A stretch of 64,000 nucleotides of DNA from Liopterus haemorrhoidalis (lineage: Eukaryota; Arthropoda; Insecta; Coleoptera; Dytiscidae), in contig OZ020618.1 in assembly GCA_963971575.1 (NCBI GenBank), forward strand, positions 50,730,509 to 50,794,508. Reading direction: 5' to 3'. The notes beneath the pieces are model-generated. The model was not told the origin of the DNA. It ran no database searches and saw only the letters and a list, made by a program, of their open reading frames with translations. Below, piece by piece: positions 31,880 to 41,965 of the stretch. Position numbers and translations under genes: made by a program. Numbering within the stretch: the stretch's first letter is position 1; the number at the start of each line of letters is the position of its first letter.

Positions 31880-32691
31880 TAGAAAAATTTAGTCAACTCA
31901 TAAAATTGGTAATAGAAAAATGAGCAATGGTTTCCATTGGCAGTTTTTTATCACACAGTACGAAAAGCGAAAGAAAAGCATTTTGTACTCTTTTTGCACC
32001 CGAATCTTATATTGTTTTACATATTTTCTTTAAAAATATTGCGACATTCCGAAGTTAATTCGAAAATTTTGTCACTTTTTCTTCTGTGTTACGTTCTGCA
32101 TTCCAAGACTCGTTATTACGGATTTTTGGAGCGCTCACACACGCATATAGCCTCTCTAATTGCTGAGTTATGACTGCGGAAGTGGCGCGGAATAGCGTTA
32201 TTTTTGTCTCGCGTGCTTACACGTACTAGTGCTATCTCAAACTCAACGCTGCGATAAGTCTCAGTTGGTATATTAGATTTCAAGGAATGAGCCCTTATAT
32301 TAACTCTGGATAAAGATGTTTTCTACGTCAAAAACAAAATAATTTCACAATGAATTTCTTGAGTTATAAAAGAGTTAAATTTCTAACATAATAGGAGCGA
32401 AAGAGTTTCTTGTTGTTTTGACAAGCCTCTATCTAATAGACGAAGCATTCAGATAGTTATAACTTTATAGAATGTTCTAAGTTTTGAGATTGGTATATTA
32501 TTGACTGAACATTCAACATTGTATATAAACTTCGATAATTAATAATTAGGGAAATTCGTTTATGGTAGTTGGACAAGTCATAACTTCAACAACTTAAACA
32601 ATTTTTTATGAAGTTCCATTGAAATCAGTTTCAAAGTATTTTTTATTCTTACAAGTTTCTTATACAAACTTGACAATCTGATGTAAAATTA
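31880..32691. other. No gene; higher-complexity patch at 32080-32285
   Basis: About 32080-32285 has more G and C and less repetition (GAGCGCTCACACACGC, GCGGAAGTGGCGCGGAATAG, GTCTCGCGTGCTTACACG). No open frame, box or repeat partner was found in this window. Confidence 0.4.
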
Positions 32692-32826
32692 GTATATATG
32701 TTACTGTAAAAGCCCGTATATTGGTAAACTTAGGTTTAACTAGTAAATATTAGGATTTACCAACCATTAAGAGTTGGTAAATCTTAGGATTTACCGTAGT
32801 TCGGGCTTTTACAGTAACATATATAC
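32692..32826. mobile_element. Palindromic MITE, 135 bp, perfect 25-bp arms
   Basis: 32692-32716 and 32802-32826 are perfect inverses over 25 bp (GTTACTGTAAAAGCCCG plus an AT-rich outer part). Inside lies a second nested pair built on GGTAAA and TTTACC words (AGGATTTACCAACC against GAGTTGGTAAATC). The whole unit can fold into one long hairpin. TSD not separable from the AT-rich arms. Confidence 0.85.
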
Positions 32827-32836
32827 ATTCAACTTT

Positions 32837-33190
32837 TAGACCGGGAGCTCATGACAGATTTTGGTCTCCGATTTCATACCGCATGCCTTTTGGAGGAGAG
32901 AATATTTACCCTGTGACAACAAAAAAGGGATGGTACTAAACCCCTGCACGCTTTCCGGTCATAGGGAAAATTGCATTTCCACGTAAACACAAATTTTTTG
33001 TGCTTTTCTCTGATTTAATATTGCTTGCCCTTTTGTCAAAAGAAAGTTATAACAAATTTAAAGTCTTTTAAATATATGCATGCGATTCGGAGAATCCCAA
33101 AGGGCTCAAACGGTCATGTGATCTTGTAATAAAAAAATATGATTTTCCGCGTTTTCATACAGCATGCCTATAATGCTGTATGCTGTATGC
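32837..33190. mobile_element. Fold-back MITE family C, half-element copy
   Basis: Starts TAGACCGGGAGCTCATGACA and carries the arm, then segment B (CAAATTTTTTGTGCTTTTCT to AAAGTCTTTTAA), then segment A (GCATGCGATTCGGAGAATCC to CATACAGCATGCCTATAAT). It stops at a short GCTGTAT repeat and has no 3' arm. Comparison with 60538-61024 shows this is one half of a long palindrome. Confidence 0.85.
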
Positions 33191-34152
33191 TTTTTTTTTA
33201 GCCTCTTTTTGTACTCACCCACGTTAGTTTACATCTTACTGTTAGTTTAATAGTTTATAAAGTTTATAATTGTTAAATAAGACGTAAATAATGCATTCAC
33301 TATTCGTTGGTTTGTGGTTATTTGAATATTCTATGTCTCCAAACTGCAGTGCAAGCCAAAGTGTTACCACGTAAGTAATTATTGAATTTATGCACATCTT
33401 CTTTTGAACTGGCTTTCAAGTAAGATAAATATTTATAAAATACCACGTGTCCATCAATTTAACACTTAATCTACCGCTCCATTATTTTCTTTTTCTGCCT
33501 TTTGTTGTTCCTCTTTTCCATCTCTTTGTCATTTTTCTCCCAGCCCTGTAAATACAGGACCTAGAATATATGTGAAACGTAAATCAATTTCATAATTTGC
33601 AATTAACTGTATCAGCATTCATATTATTTTTTCCTATTGTCTGGTGGTGGTAACTTCCCTTCAACACTCCCCTATTCCTCTGCAAGTGGTGGTATATATA
33701 TATTTCAAAATACCATGTTGAATTCTTGAAAACTGATTCTTATGCAAAAATATATTAAGATGCATTTTTGTATCATTTGCCTTTTAGAGACGCGTCTAGA
33801 GTGTTCTCTCATTTCAATCCGAAGTCGTAAACCGATGTAGTAAGTTGTTTACAAGAGTTTTCAGAAACTCTTGAAGAAAAGGAAATCTGAACAATGATTT
33901 GTGTTCGTCGGCTCGCTCCAATTCGTGAAGTTCTACTTCCGACTTTTTATTTTGTAACGTTGAGAACGATACTAATGTACTCTCACAACAATAGAATATT
34001 TTCATAGTTCTGACATAAAAGACAAGGCTATCAGAGCTACGCCACCCTAACATTATATGAAGGTAGGACAAATTTGGCCTGCAATTTATTTATTTCGTCC
34101 CAGGATGGACGCTGGAAGGATTTGGAACACTCAAAAACTGTTCTGAGTAAAA
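33191..34152. other. No gene recognised
   Basis: A short ATG frame at 33290-33367 ends at a good donor-like ACGTAAGT, but its phase does not fit the acceptor at 44936 and nothing supports expression. An 85-codon minus frame (34071-33814) has no recognisable domain. Confidence 0.4.
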
Positions 34153-34154
34153 TA

Positions 34155-35038
34155 CGAAGAGTGTAAATTAAGTAACAAGATTTTTTAAATTTTTTTATTC
34201 GAATAGAATTACAATTCAGTATTGTCTTCCTTCAAAATAACTTCCTTGGGAAGCCACACAGCGCTGAAGACGGTTCTTCTAATCCTTATAGCAGTGCTGG
34301 AACTCGGATACTGGAATAGTTTTGTGTTTGACGTTTGAATGTTTTCGGGTGGCCCAAAATGATGTCCTTTGAGGTGATTTTTCAATCTTGGGAAGAGGAA
34401 AAAGTCATAAGGACTCAAGTCAGGCAAATAAGGAGGCTGAGGAGCCACAGGAATGTTTTTACTGGCCAAAAACACGTTTATTGAAATTGCTGTGTGACAA
34501 AGCAAATTTTCATCCCCAATTCATTGGTCAAAATCTGAACGGTAGTATGAGTCAACTTCAACTCTTCCCCGATCATTCTGACTGTCAAACGACAATCTGA
34601 ACGCACAAGATCCTGGATTCTGTCGACATTTTCATCGGTTCTTAAAGACGAAGGCCTTCCACTGCGTGATTTATCTACAATCAACTCTCTTCCTTCTGAA
34701 AATGCCTTAAACCACCACAAAACCTGAGTCCTTGACACAGCACTGTCTCCGTAGGCCTGCTGGGGTTTTGCAAAAGTTTCCGTTGCACTGTGCTTAGGTC
34801 TGAACCAAACCTGATAGCACATCGTTGCTCGAAATGAATGTCACTCATTTTTAGAACGCACTTGTAAAAACTGTTTCACGAAAAAAATCGCTACGGACAA
34901 CTAAATTACTCTAGCGAGTTCAAACTCGCACTGAAGGTGTATCACATGTTCACCTGCCGTCCCTTCAAGCTCCGTGTCCCTAATGTTGCCAGATCAAACG
35001 CTATATTGCCAGTCCAGTTACTTAATTTACACAATTCG
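34155..35038 (-). mobile_element. MLE-A mariner copy e, both ends present
   Basis: 884 bp between TA at 34153-34154 and 35039-35040, with CGAAGAGTGTAAATTAAGTA at the left and the inverse of CGAATTGTGTAAATTAAGTA at the right. This is the only copy here with both ends, so it defines the non-autonomous form. Full-length elements of this kind are about 1.3 kb. Confidence 0.92.
34209..34822 (-). pseudogene. Mariner transposase in MLE-A copy e, centre deleted
   Basis: The minus strand encodes the N-terminal DNA-binding half in one frame (34822-34478): RPKHSATETFAKPQQAYGDS, VLWWFKAFSEGRELI, DKSRSGRPSSLRTDENVDRI and LTHTTVQILTNELGM. The C-terminal part is in another frame (34505-34209): LCHTAISINVFLASKNIPVA and PYLPDLSPYDFFLFPRLK. 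The two overlap at a deletion junction near 34500 that removes about 150 residues, including the first catalytic Asp (DESW block) and the second (HDNAPCH, only CH left). The third Asp is preserved (SPYDFF). The junction is shared with copy g at 57092-57608. The frame shifts there, so at most a truncated DNA-binding protein could be made. Confidence 0.88.
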
Positions 35039-35040
35039 TA

Positions 35041-35828
35041 CCCTCTTCTTCAAACTGTTCCTTGAAGTATTTGATGAATTTTAAATGCATTTACACTTTC
35101 ATTGAATATAAAGTTAATAATTACAGATTGTAAAACCAAATTTGAAACAATGTAGGGCATCAGTAATAAAATTGATAGTATTGATAAAGTCAAGTTGTAA
35201 TTATTTATTTTATCAGCTATCATGCCATGATGAATATAAAACCACTTTGCAATAGCTCTTCAAAGATGTAAATAAAAATAAATAAAATATAGGACAATTT
35301 TAAACCTCCGTAGTACAATAGAATTAAATAAGCAAGATAACAATTTTTAAACTCTGTTTCATGGACATTGTGGTATTTCAGCAATGCTCACATATTTAAT
35401 TACAAGTGGAGTATATTCACGAGAGTTGGTGGCAAACAGTGACAAGAGCATGCAAAATGCAACCATGCAACCTGTGTGCAACCCTGCAACCCTCACTGTA
35501 AACAACCATTGCAATATTAACGTTTCGTACTACAGAGTTGGACTTGAAAAACAAACCCAGTATATAAAATTATTAAACTGAATCATGAATTATAATAAAA
35601 TATCTATTATAGTGTCTCCAAAAGGAATTGGTCACTATCATTTACTGATTCCAATAATGACTGACAGTATAATCATTATACCCGCTATGGTTCTGTTAAC
35701 GATAGTTATCAGGACCGTCATAATTATTTAAAATAAACTGATTTAGAATGCACTGTATATACTCACATGACATTCATTCAGATTTTTATCAGGCTTAGGA
35801 CTGGCTATATTTGAATTATAAATATAGG
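35041..35828. other. No gene recognised
   Basis: AT-rich; the GCAACC-rich stretch near 35458-35495 is a short degenerate repeat. No element ends found. Confidence 0.5.
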
Positions 35829-36852
35829 CATGTTTAAAAATCGTTTTGTTTAATTCGAAGAAATCTGCAGCTGAGGCGCATCGATTGCTTCTAGAAGCAT
35901 ATGGTGAGGCTGCTTTAAGTGAGAGAAGTTGTCGTAAGTGCTTTCAAAAGTTTAAAAATGGTGAGTTTGACGTAGAAGACAAAGAACGTAGTGGAAGGCC
36001 AAAAGCGTACGAAGACGTTTTGGAAGTATTATTGAAGAAAGATTCGCGCCAAACGCAAAAAGAACTTGCACTTACATTAGAAGTGACTCAACAAGTCTGA
36101 GGTCAACAAGTCAATAATAATGAGTTAAAAACAAGGAAATTGAGTTGTATATGAACTGAAACCGAGAGACGTTGAACGCCGATTTTGCACGTGTGAAATG
36201 GCGCTTGCCAGGCATAAAAGAAACGGTTTTTTTCATAGTCACTGGTGATGAAAAATGGATCCACTACGATAACCCAAAGAAGAGAAAATCATGGGGACCA
36301 CCTGGCCATGCTTCAACATTGACAGCCAAACCGAATATTCATGGAAAAAAACTAATGCTGAGTATTTGGTGGGATCAGCTTGGTGTCGTGTATTATGAGT
36401 TGCTCAAACCGAGCGAAACCATTTCTGGAGCTCTCTACCAAACACAATTAATGAGAGGACGAGCACTCAAGGAAAAACGCCCATTACTACTCCAGACACG
36501 ACAATATTATTCTCCTACCTGATAATGCTCGTCCATATGTTGCGGCGCCGGTCAAAATCTATTTGGAAACACTTAATTGGGAAGTCCTATCCCACCCGCC
36601 GTATTTACCAGACATTGCCCCTTCCGACTATCACTTATTCTGGTCGATGGCTCATGGTCTGTCTGAGCAGCGCTTTACTCATATGAAGATACCAAAAATT
36701 GGGTCGACGTGGTATCCGAATGCAGCCAGAAAGATGGGAATAAGTAGTGGCTAGTAATGGACAAGACTTTGAATAAAACATAATGTACCGTTCTTTCACA
36801 ATAAATTCCTAATTTTTGATAGAAAACGGAGGAAACTTATTTGTACCCCTGT
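35829..36852 (+). pseudogene. Mariner transposase (mauritiana-like), all three Asp present, frame-broken
   Basis: The + strand reads FNSKKSAAEAHRLLLEAYGE, SCRKCFQKFKNGEFDVEDKE and RSGRPKAYEDVLEVLL (HTH region), then breaks near 36095. It resumes at about 36172 with FARVKWRLPGIKE, IVTGDEKWIHYDNPKKRKSW (first Asp), KKLMLSIWWDQLGVVYYELL and QLMRGRALKEKRP. A shift near 36475 leads to LPDNARPYVAAPVKIYLETL (second Asp) and LPDIAPSDYHLFWSMAHGL (third Asp), exactly 34 residues apart. The 3' end carries a likely TIR near 36822-36850 (AACGGAGGAAACTTATTTGT). The 5' TIR was not found. At least three indels. It is notable as the only mariner copy here that keeps a complete D,D34D triad. Confidence 0.88.
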
Positions 36853-36893
36853 AACATTTTACGAAGCCACCGTAGTGGGTTAAAGACACACAG

Positions 36894-37512
36894 AGTTAGT
36901 TAGTTAGTTAAAATTTTTGGCGTACAGCAACAAAGGCTATTTGCGGCCCATTTAAATGACTACACTACATATTAAAAACAATAAATTAATCAATCAATAA
37001 ATAGATAAAACCAATATTTATTAAATTACGCATACTCAATAAAAGAAATCTTGCACTGACAAACACAAATAAATAAGATAAGAAGGTCTGTTCGAAAATT
37101 TGAACAGACGCAGGTTGATGATAAGAGGCTGTAAATTGGCCAATTATCATCGAATATCACAGTTTAAAAACGGAACACATTAAAATAAAGTGCAAGACTT
37201 CACACATAAAACAGTAAGTTCGATTCTCTCAGGAAGAGTATCCTGTCCATGAGTACTCTGTTGTCACCTAAGGCAACTGACAGGTCATAGCACAGGCCTA
37301 ACCTCTCCCTGACATCCTCGAACTGTACGCATTCAGTTAAAAGGTGTAATACCGACAAATCTGTGTTACAGGTCTCACAGATAGGGCACTCTTCACCTCG
37401 AAGAAGGTGTCTATGGGTCCACCAACAGTGATCTATACGAAGGAGTGTGATGGTGGTTTTCTCCCTTCGGTTAATCCTGCAGGAAGAACCCCATGGTTTA
37501 ACGTCTGCCTTA
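36894..37512 (-). mobile_element. LINE (I/LOA-like) 3' fragment with 13-bp TSD
   Basis: 619-bp insertion on the minus strand, flanked by TAAAGACACACAG at 36881-36893 and 37513-37525. The coding part (about 37512-37200) reads KADVKPWGSSCRINRREKTT, LLRIDHCWWTHRHLLRG, then the zinc-binding block CPICETCNTDLSVLHLLTEC and FEDVRERL. This C-terminal CCHC-like module follows the RNase H domain in I/LOA-type LINEs. It is followed by a UTR ending in CAAATAGCCTTTGTTGCTGT and an (AACT)n tail at 36894-36910. It is a classic 5'-truncated target-primed insertion. A 61-bp sister insertion is at 39824-39884. Confidence 0.92.
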
Positions 37513-37525
37513 TAAAGACACACAG

Positions 37526-38719
37526 ATGTCGCATTATTCGCAGTTCCATATTTTCCTTAACTGTAAACGCTGCCTTAAATGTTAAAACTATCTACTAAAC
37601 ATATCCACAGCGCATCAACTAATTTCAAGAGCTTTGGACGCAGTTTTGCACCTGTAAAATATAAGGATTTCTCTCATCAACTGTCTTGTTTTCCATTTTT
37701 CCTTATGCTGCGAAAACATTGTTATTCTCAGTGGCAAGTCCAATTCTGTGATCAGTCCAAATGGTGCCGTGGTCTCCGTTCGTTATAATACGAACTAGAA
37801 CAAACGTGTGCAGGATATCGTCCTGCAAACATTTCAAATACAAATTTGCAAAACACCACAACATGGGGCTGATATATTTTTCATTGGATTTCGGTGCATT
37901 GTTGCCAGTTTAATTAAGTGATTGGAAAAAATGTGATGCCACAAATCTCTGTTACAGTGCGATTAAAAATTAATTTTATTCCAGTGGAGTTACATTTCCA
38001 TTGAGGCCATTTTAATATAAAGTTTTAATTAAAAACTTTACTCTATCACTACAATACAGTTAAAATCGACAGTTGAACAATGAAAAATTTTCTATTTTGC
38101 AAAATTTAACTACATAAGCTCTGTCCAATCCAATACACAATCAGGTTTTAGGGTTTCCTAGCTATGATAAAAAAAATTGCGTGAAATGTGTAATTTTACA
38201 CATTTCAGGGTTTTGTAGGTATTTAGTCAGTGAATGATTATTAGAAATCCAAACGATGAATGCCTGTCACTACATAACAAAATTACAAGTGTTGGTTTTA
38301 AATCTTTTAAATCAATAGACACGAGAAGAAGGTTGCAGTTAAATTTTTTCTACCATGTATCACATATCTCTAATACCATAATATATATTTTAACGCATTT
38401 TTTTTTTTTTTTTTTGTTTAATTGCAAAATATTATTCAAATCCATACCTGGCAACACTGCAGGCGAACTTTTGTCACGCAAGAGTATAACTCCTACGGAT
38501 ACATTGTTTATATTGCGACTATATGAAAAACTAACAGATTCTCTACTCGAAATGGAATCCCAGCAAATGGCCAGTTATTTATTTATTTTCCTAGTCGATA
38601 TTTGCAAAATAATTTTACGTACCTCTTCTCTACCCATAACAAAATTTATCCATGTATATACAAATATATTTTTTTAATTTTAGCTAAGATATTAAACCAA
38701 AATCTCAATACTTGGCAAA
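37526..38719. other. No gene recognised
   Basis: Contains a poly-T run (38399-38416), a near-perfect 24-bp palindrome GAAATGTGTAAT/TTTACACATTTC (about 38183-38206) and a 147-codon frame (38234-38677 +) running through the poly-T. The frame has no domain and biased composition, and is judged chance. Confidence 0.5.
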
Positions 38720-39823
38720 ATTTAGTCAAAATAAAATGTATTTCAAAAATCAATTACCGTTCCTTAATCTGCACTTAAAGAGCTTCCATTTAATATCCTC
38801 AAAATAAAATTTAAATTAAAAAAACATATATCTTTTTTCAAAAACACAAATACTGTAATATGTTCCAAAACAGAAATCGGATAAAAAATTCCTCTATTAC
38901 GTTTCCGGTTCGTAGCAACATACATTACTTAGAATTTTTTCAAATTTTTAATTTAATTTCTTAAGCTGCATTCAGAGCTCAGTAAATTAACACGCTGTGC
39001 GTTATGGATAGTTTTTAAACGAGTGCAATTGGTATGATCGGACAAGCTCGTACTATACCGCTCAACAGTAGTATAGCAACGACAAAGCACGAGCATGTTC
39101 GATCATACCAAATGACCTCGTTTAAAAATTATCCATAGCGTACAACGTGTTGATTTACAGAGCTCTGAATGCAGCTTTAGGGTTAAAACGTGCAGGACAC
39201 TGATTTTTTAGTAATTTTTTTGAAAAAAAATAATGAAAATATACTTCCCATTCCTTTATCTACGTCTTAAGAGTTTTCTTTTGATACTACACAATAAATT
39301 TTAAAAAATATTTTTTTTTCGACGACACAAAAAAACCAATATTTTGCCAAAAACCGATTTGATCAAAATTTCCTGTTGAACTATTCCGGTTCCCATCAAT
39401 GTACATTATTGGAATTTTTTTCAGATTTTTAGTTCAACCCCTCTGGGAAATAGGATGAGGGACAAAAGTTTTATGCTATATATGGACAAAAACCTCATAA
39501 AAAAAGATATTTCAAAAATAAAAATTTGTTTGTGCATCCACGATTTAAGAGGTTTCATTTGACACCCCTCTCAAAATTAAAAAAAATATGTTTATTTTTC
39601 CATTAAATATATATTTGTTTATATTTATCCCGCGCTGTATTTTTTTGAACTCTCTATAGTTTTCCTAAATGTGGGTCAAAATGTTGTACAAGTATACCAA
39701 ATTTCAACTTTCTATGTTCAACTGTTTGGCTACAATTTCTACCTAACAGACAGACAGACAGGCAGACAGACACATGAGTGATGTTATAAGGGTTTTTTGG
39801 TGGTCATAAAAACCCTAAAAATT
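38720..39823 (-). repeat. Interspersed repeat family R, copy 3, interrupted
   Basis: Inverted relative to copies 1 and 2. Landmarks on the + strand: CTTTTGATACTACACAATAA (39278), TTCGACGACACAAA (39319), TCCTGTTGAACTATTCCGGT (39382), a (CAGA)n tract (39748-39770) and AGGGTTTTTTGGTGGTCATA (39790) at its outer end. A similar GAACCGGAAACG-type module occurs twice, so the element is internally modular. A palindromic MITE (38964-39176) is inserted in it. Confidence 0.62.
38964..39176. mobile_element. Palindromic MITE, 213 bp, TSD TTA
   Basis: Left AGCTGCATTCAGAGCTC and right GAGCTCTGAATGCAGCT; the arms stay complementary with scattered changes for about 90 bp (TATGGATA, TTTTTAAACGAG, TTGGTATGATCG). 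Flanked by TTA at 38961-38963 and 39177-39179. The TTA target suggests PIF/Harbinger mobilisation, which is inference. Inserted in family R copy 3. Confidence 0.88.
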
Positions 39824-39884
39824 AGTTAGTTGAAATTTTTGGCGTACAACAACAAAGGCTATCTGCGCCTAACGCAGCCCATCT
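39824..39884 (-). mobile_element. 61-bp LINE 3' end insertion with 13-bp TSD
   Basis: Flanked by AACCCTAAAAATT at 39811-39823 and 39885-39897. On the minus strand it ends AATTTCAACTAACT and contains GCAGATAGCCTTTGTTGTTG, the same 3' UTR as the LINE at 36894-37512. It is an extreme 5' truncation. Confidence 0.93.
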
Positions 39885-39897
39885 AACCCTAAAAATT

Positions 39898-41199
39898 GTT
39901 GTAGATGCGATTATGGTAAAAATATTGTCTCAGACACCTAACAATCTCTTGGTCATTTTCTCTTGGTAAATAACTACGAAATTCTGAAATATGTGAAAAT
40001 TCACACTTTTGGTTTTAAATTTTTAGGTTCACTTAATTCGCTTTGTACTCTTTTATAATATTTATTACTTGTTCTGTTCCGTGAATCATATGCCATAACA
40101 AACAATGCTTTCGAAAACTTTTTTTTTTCTCGTGCTATTCGGATCTGATTACCAAATTCGTCATTTCAAGTTTGTTAACCCAGGTTCTTTTGTAGAATTT
40201 TTAATTTACCCCCTGCTATAAATTTCTTTTTTGTGTACATTCAATATATTATAAAATGACAAACGATATTTGTTTTTTTGATAAAAGCGTTTTTCTTTCG
40301 CTTTTCTCTCGGCGCTTCGATATCTCGTTAATTCTCACGAACGCCTGAACAATCTAGCGTCCACAAAAGATAAATCCAACGAGAGAGATCCAACACTACC
40401 GTATTACAAAACTCATTCATCGACTTCATGCTTTTTTTATACAGGAATTCTCAATCGTATATTGCAATATGTTCCACGACACATTGTTTACATATTATAT
40501 TTAATTCTACTCGCGTTTAGGTGCTAAAGTCTTTAATATTACGCGCCAATAATAATAATAATGCTTTATTGTACCTTGATATTCGTAAATGTATAGTAGA
40601 CAAAGTCTTATAGAGAACATATATTATAATTTAAATACAAGTAATATCATAATGACATCTACGAGAGATGTCCACAAAGTAAAAGACTAACAGAGCTATT
40701 CAGAGACAACAATTTAAACACTGTTTAAAATTTAGACAGTTTTTAATTTATTTATGTATTCAGAAATATAGTAACTATTTTTTAAACAATATCTAAACTA
40801 AACACTGTTTAAATAAAGACAGCTGAAAATTGTGCAAGCTGGTAATAAAATAATTGAACTTAACTTTGGTCTCTTTCTAGTTTGTATGTGCTAGAAAGAG
40901 ATAGAATATCCTTACGATCCATCAACGAATTAGCTCTTATGTACTTTCTTTTTCTACGATATTGTAAAATCGTTATTGTTCTCTTTCTTACCAATATACT
41001 GCCGTAAGAGTGATTTCTGAATAAATAAATGATATACGTCCAATATTATATGACAATGGCTGGACCGATTTAAAAAAAGAATATTTGGTGCACCTACCTT
41101 ATCTATTTCGGTATATGTAAGTTTTTAAGAGGTATTGTATAGGTAATTTAAAAATTATTTTCTCGAGAACGGCTAGACCGATTTTTTTTTTATTAAATT
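39898..41199. other. No gene; small repeats only
   Basis: AAACACTGTTTAAA with a nearby AGACAG is repeated at about 40715 and 40800. TCTCTTTCTAG and its inverse CTAGAAAGAGA (about 40869-40904) form a hairpin. GGCTGGACCGATTT and GGCTAGACCGATTT recur about 110 bp apart (41057, 41171), a phrase common in decayed elements. No coding motif. Confidence 0.45.
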
Positions 41200-41300
41200 T
41201 ATGCCTATTATAAATCCCGGTGGTTTCACAATTTTAATATGGGTGCCATTTATTGCTCCAATAATAGATGGACACCCTGCCATATTATAACAATTTCTCA
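41200..41300 (-). pseudogene. PIF/Harbinger transposase relic
   Basis: The minus strand reads NCYNMAGCPSIIGAINGTHI followed by KIVKPPG. This is the first-Asp block of Harbinger transposases (FPGVIGAIDGTHIxI), with the catalytic Asp changed to Asn (AIN). Only about 30 codons are recognisable; flanking sequence is frameshifted. No TIR or target duplication was assigned. Confidence 0.75.
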
Positions 41301-41571
41301 TTTCTTTTTCTTGGTACAATTTTATAAAATCATATTTTTTTAGAGTCAACGCAACTGGAACGTCCTGAATGTCCCCTACCGAAGTATCTTAATTCGGATA
41401 ATAATTGTGTTTTTGAATCTATATGCCGTCCCTTATATGTCACATGATTAATTTCATTTTCAACAAGGTGGTTTATAAAGTAACTCCTTGTTTAGAAAAA
41501 CGATATTTTTCACGAAAAATTTTATCACTATAATTCATGGCAACACTCATGGCATCGAAAACACTTCAAAA

Positions 41572-41965
41572 TGCTCAGCCACTAGCAATCGCAAGATTCT
41601 ACGGATAATTTTCGGTCTTATCCAAGATGATGGAATATGGAGAATCAAAAGAAATGATGAGCTGCATGAACCAGATGTGATTGAGTTCATAAAAAGTTCC
41701 AGAATACGTTAAAACGGACACGTTGTTGGAATGCCCAATAACATACCAGTGAGAAGAGTATTCGACAGCGTTCTAGGTATAAACTGACCAAGAGGAATAC
41801 CTCAAATAAGATGGGTGGACAATGTGTACAAATACCTGTAAAGAATCGATGCCCATAATTGGAGAAGATTAGCGCGTGCCGCGGAAGGTGGAAGACGTTT
41901 GTGGAGGTGGCAAAACAATTAGCCTTTACAACCCTCAAAGGGTTGTAAAAGCTAATTGATTGATT
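41572..41965 (+). pseudogene. RTE-like LINE ORF C-terminus with 3' hairpin and tail
   Basis: The + strand reads ATSNRKILRIIFGLIQDDGI, WRIKRNDELHEPDVIEFIKS and, after a stop, NGHVVGMPNNIPVRRVFDSV, then RGIPQIRWVDNVYKYL, then AHNWRRLARAAEGGRRLWRW. This is the post-RT tail of RTE-like LINEs (RxxGHVxRM ... RGRPxxRWxDxV ... WRxLAxDRxxW). It is followed by a perfect-looking hairpin (TTTACAACCCT, CAA, AGGGTTGTAAA at about 41923-41952) and a (TTGA)n tail. A 3' hairpin plus simple-repeat tail is typical of the 3' end recognised by the element's own reverse transcriptase. Two stops, so dead. Confidence 0.85.

Noticed and set aside
33290..33367. Possible first exon (ATG, mildly hydrophobic peptide, donor-like ACGTAAGT) for the nephrin-type gene
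   Set aside because: The exon would end in phase 2, whereas the acceptor at 44936 needs phase 1; the peptide contains charged and polar residues unlike a signal peptide. No supporting evidence.
38234..38677. 147-codon open frame, one of the longest in the window
   Set aside because: It reads through an 18-base T run and has Phe/Ile/Leu-rich composition with no recognisable motif; no neighbouring exon or element supports it.
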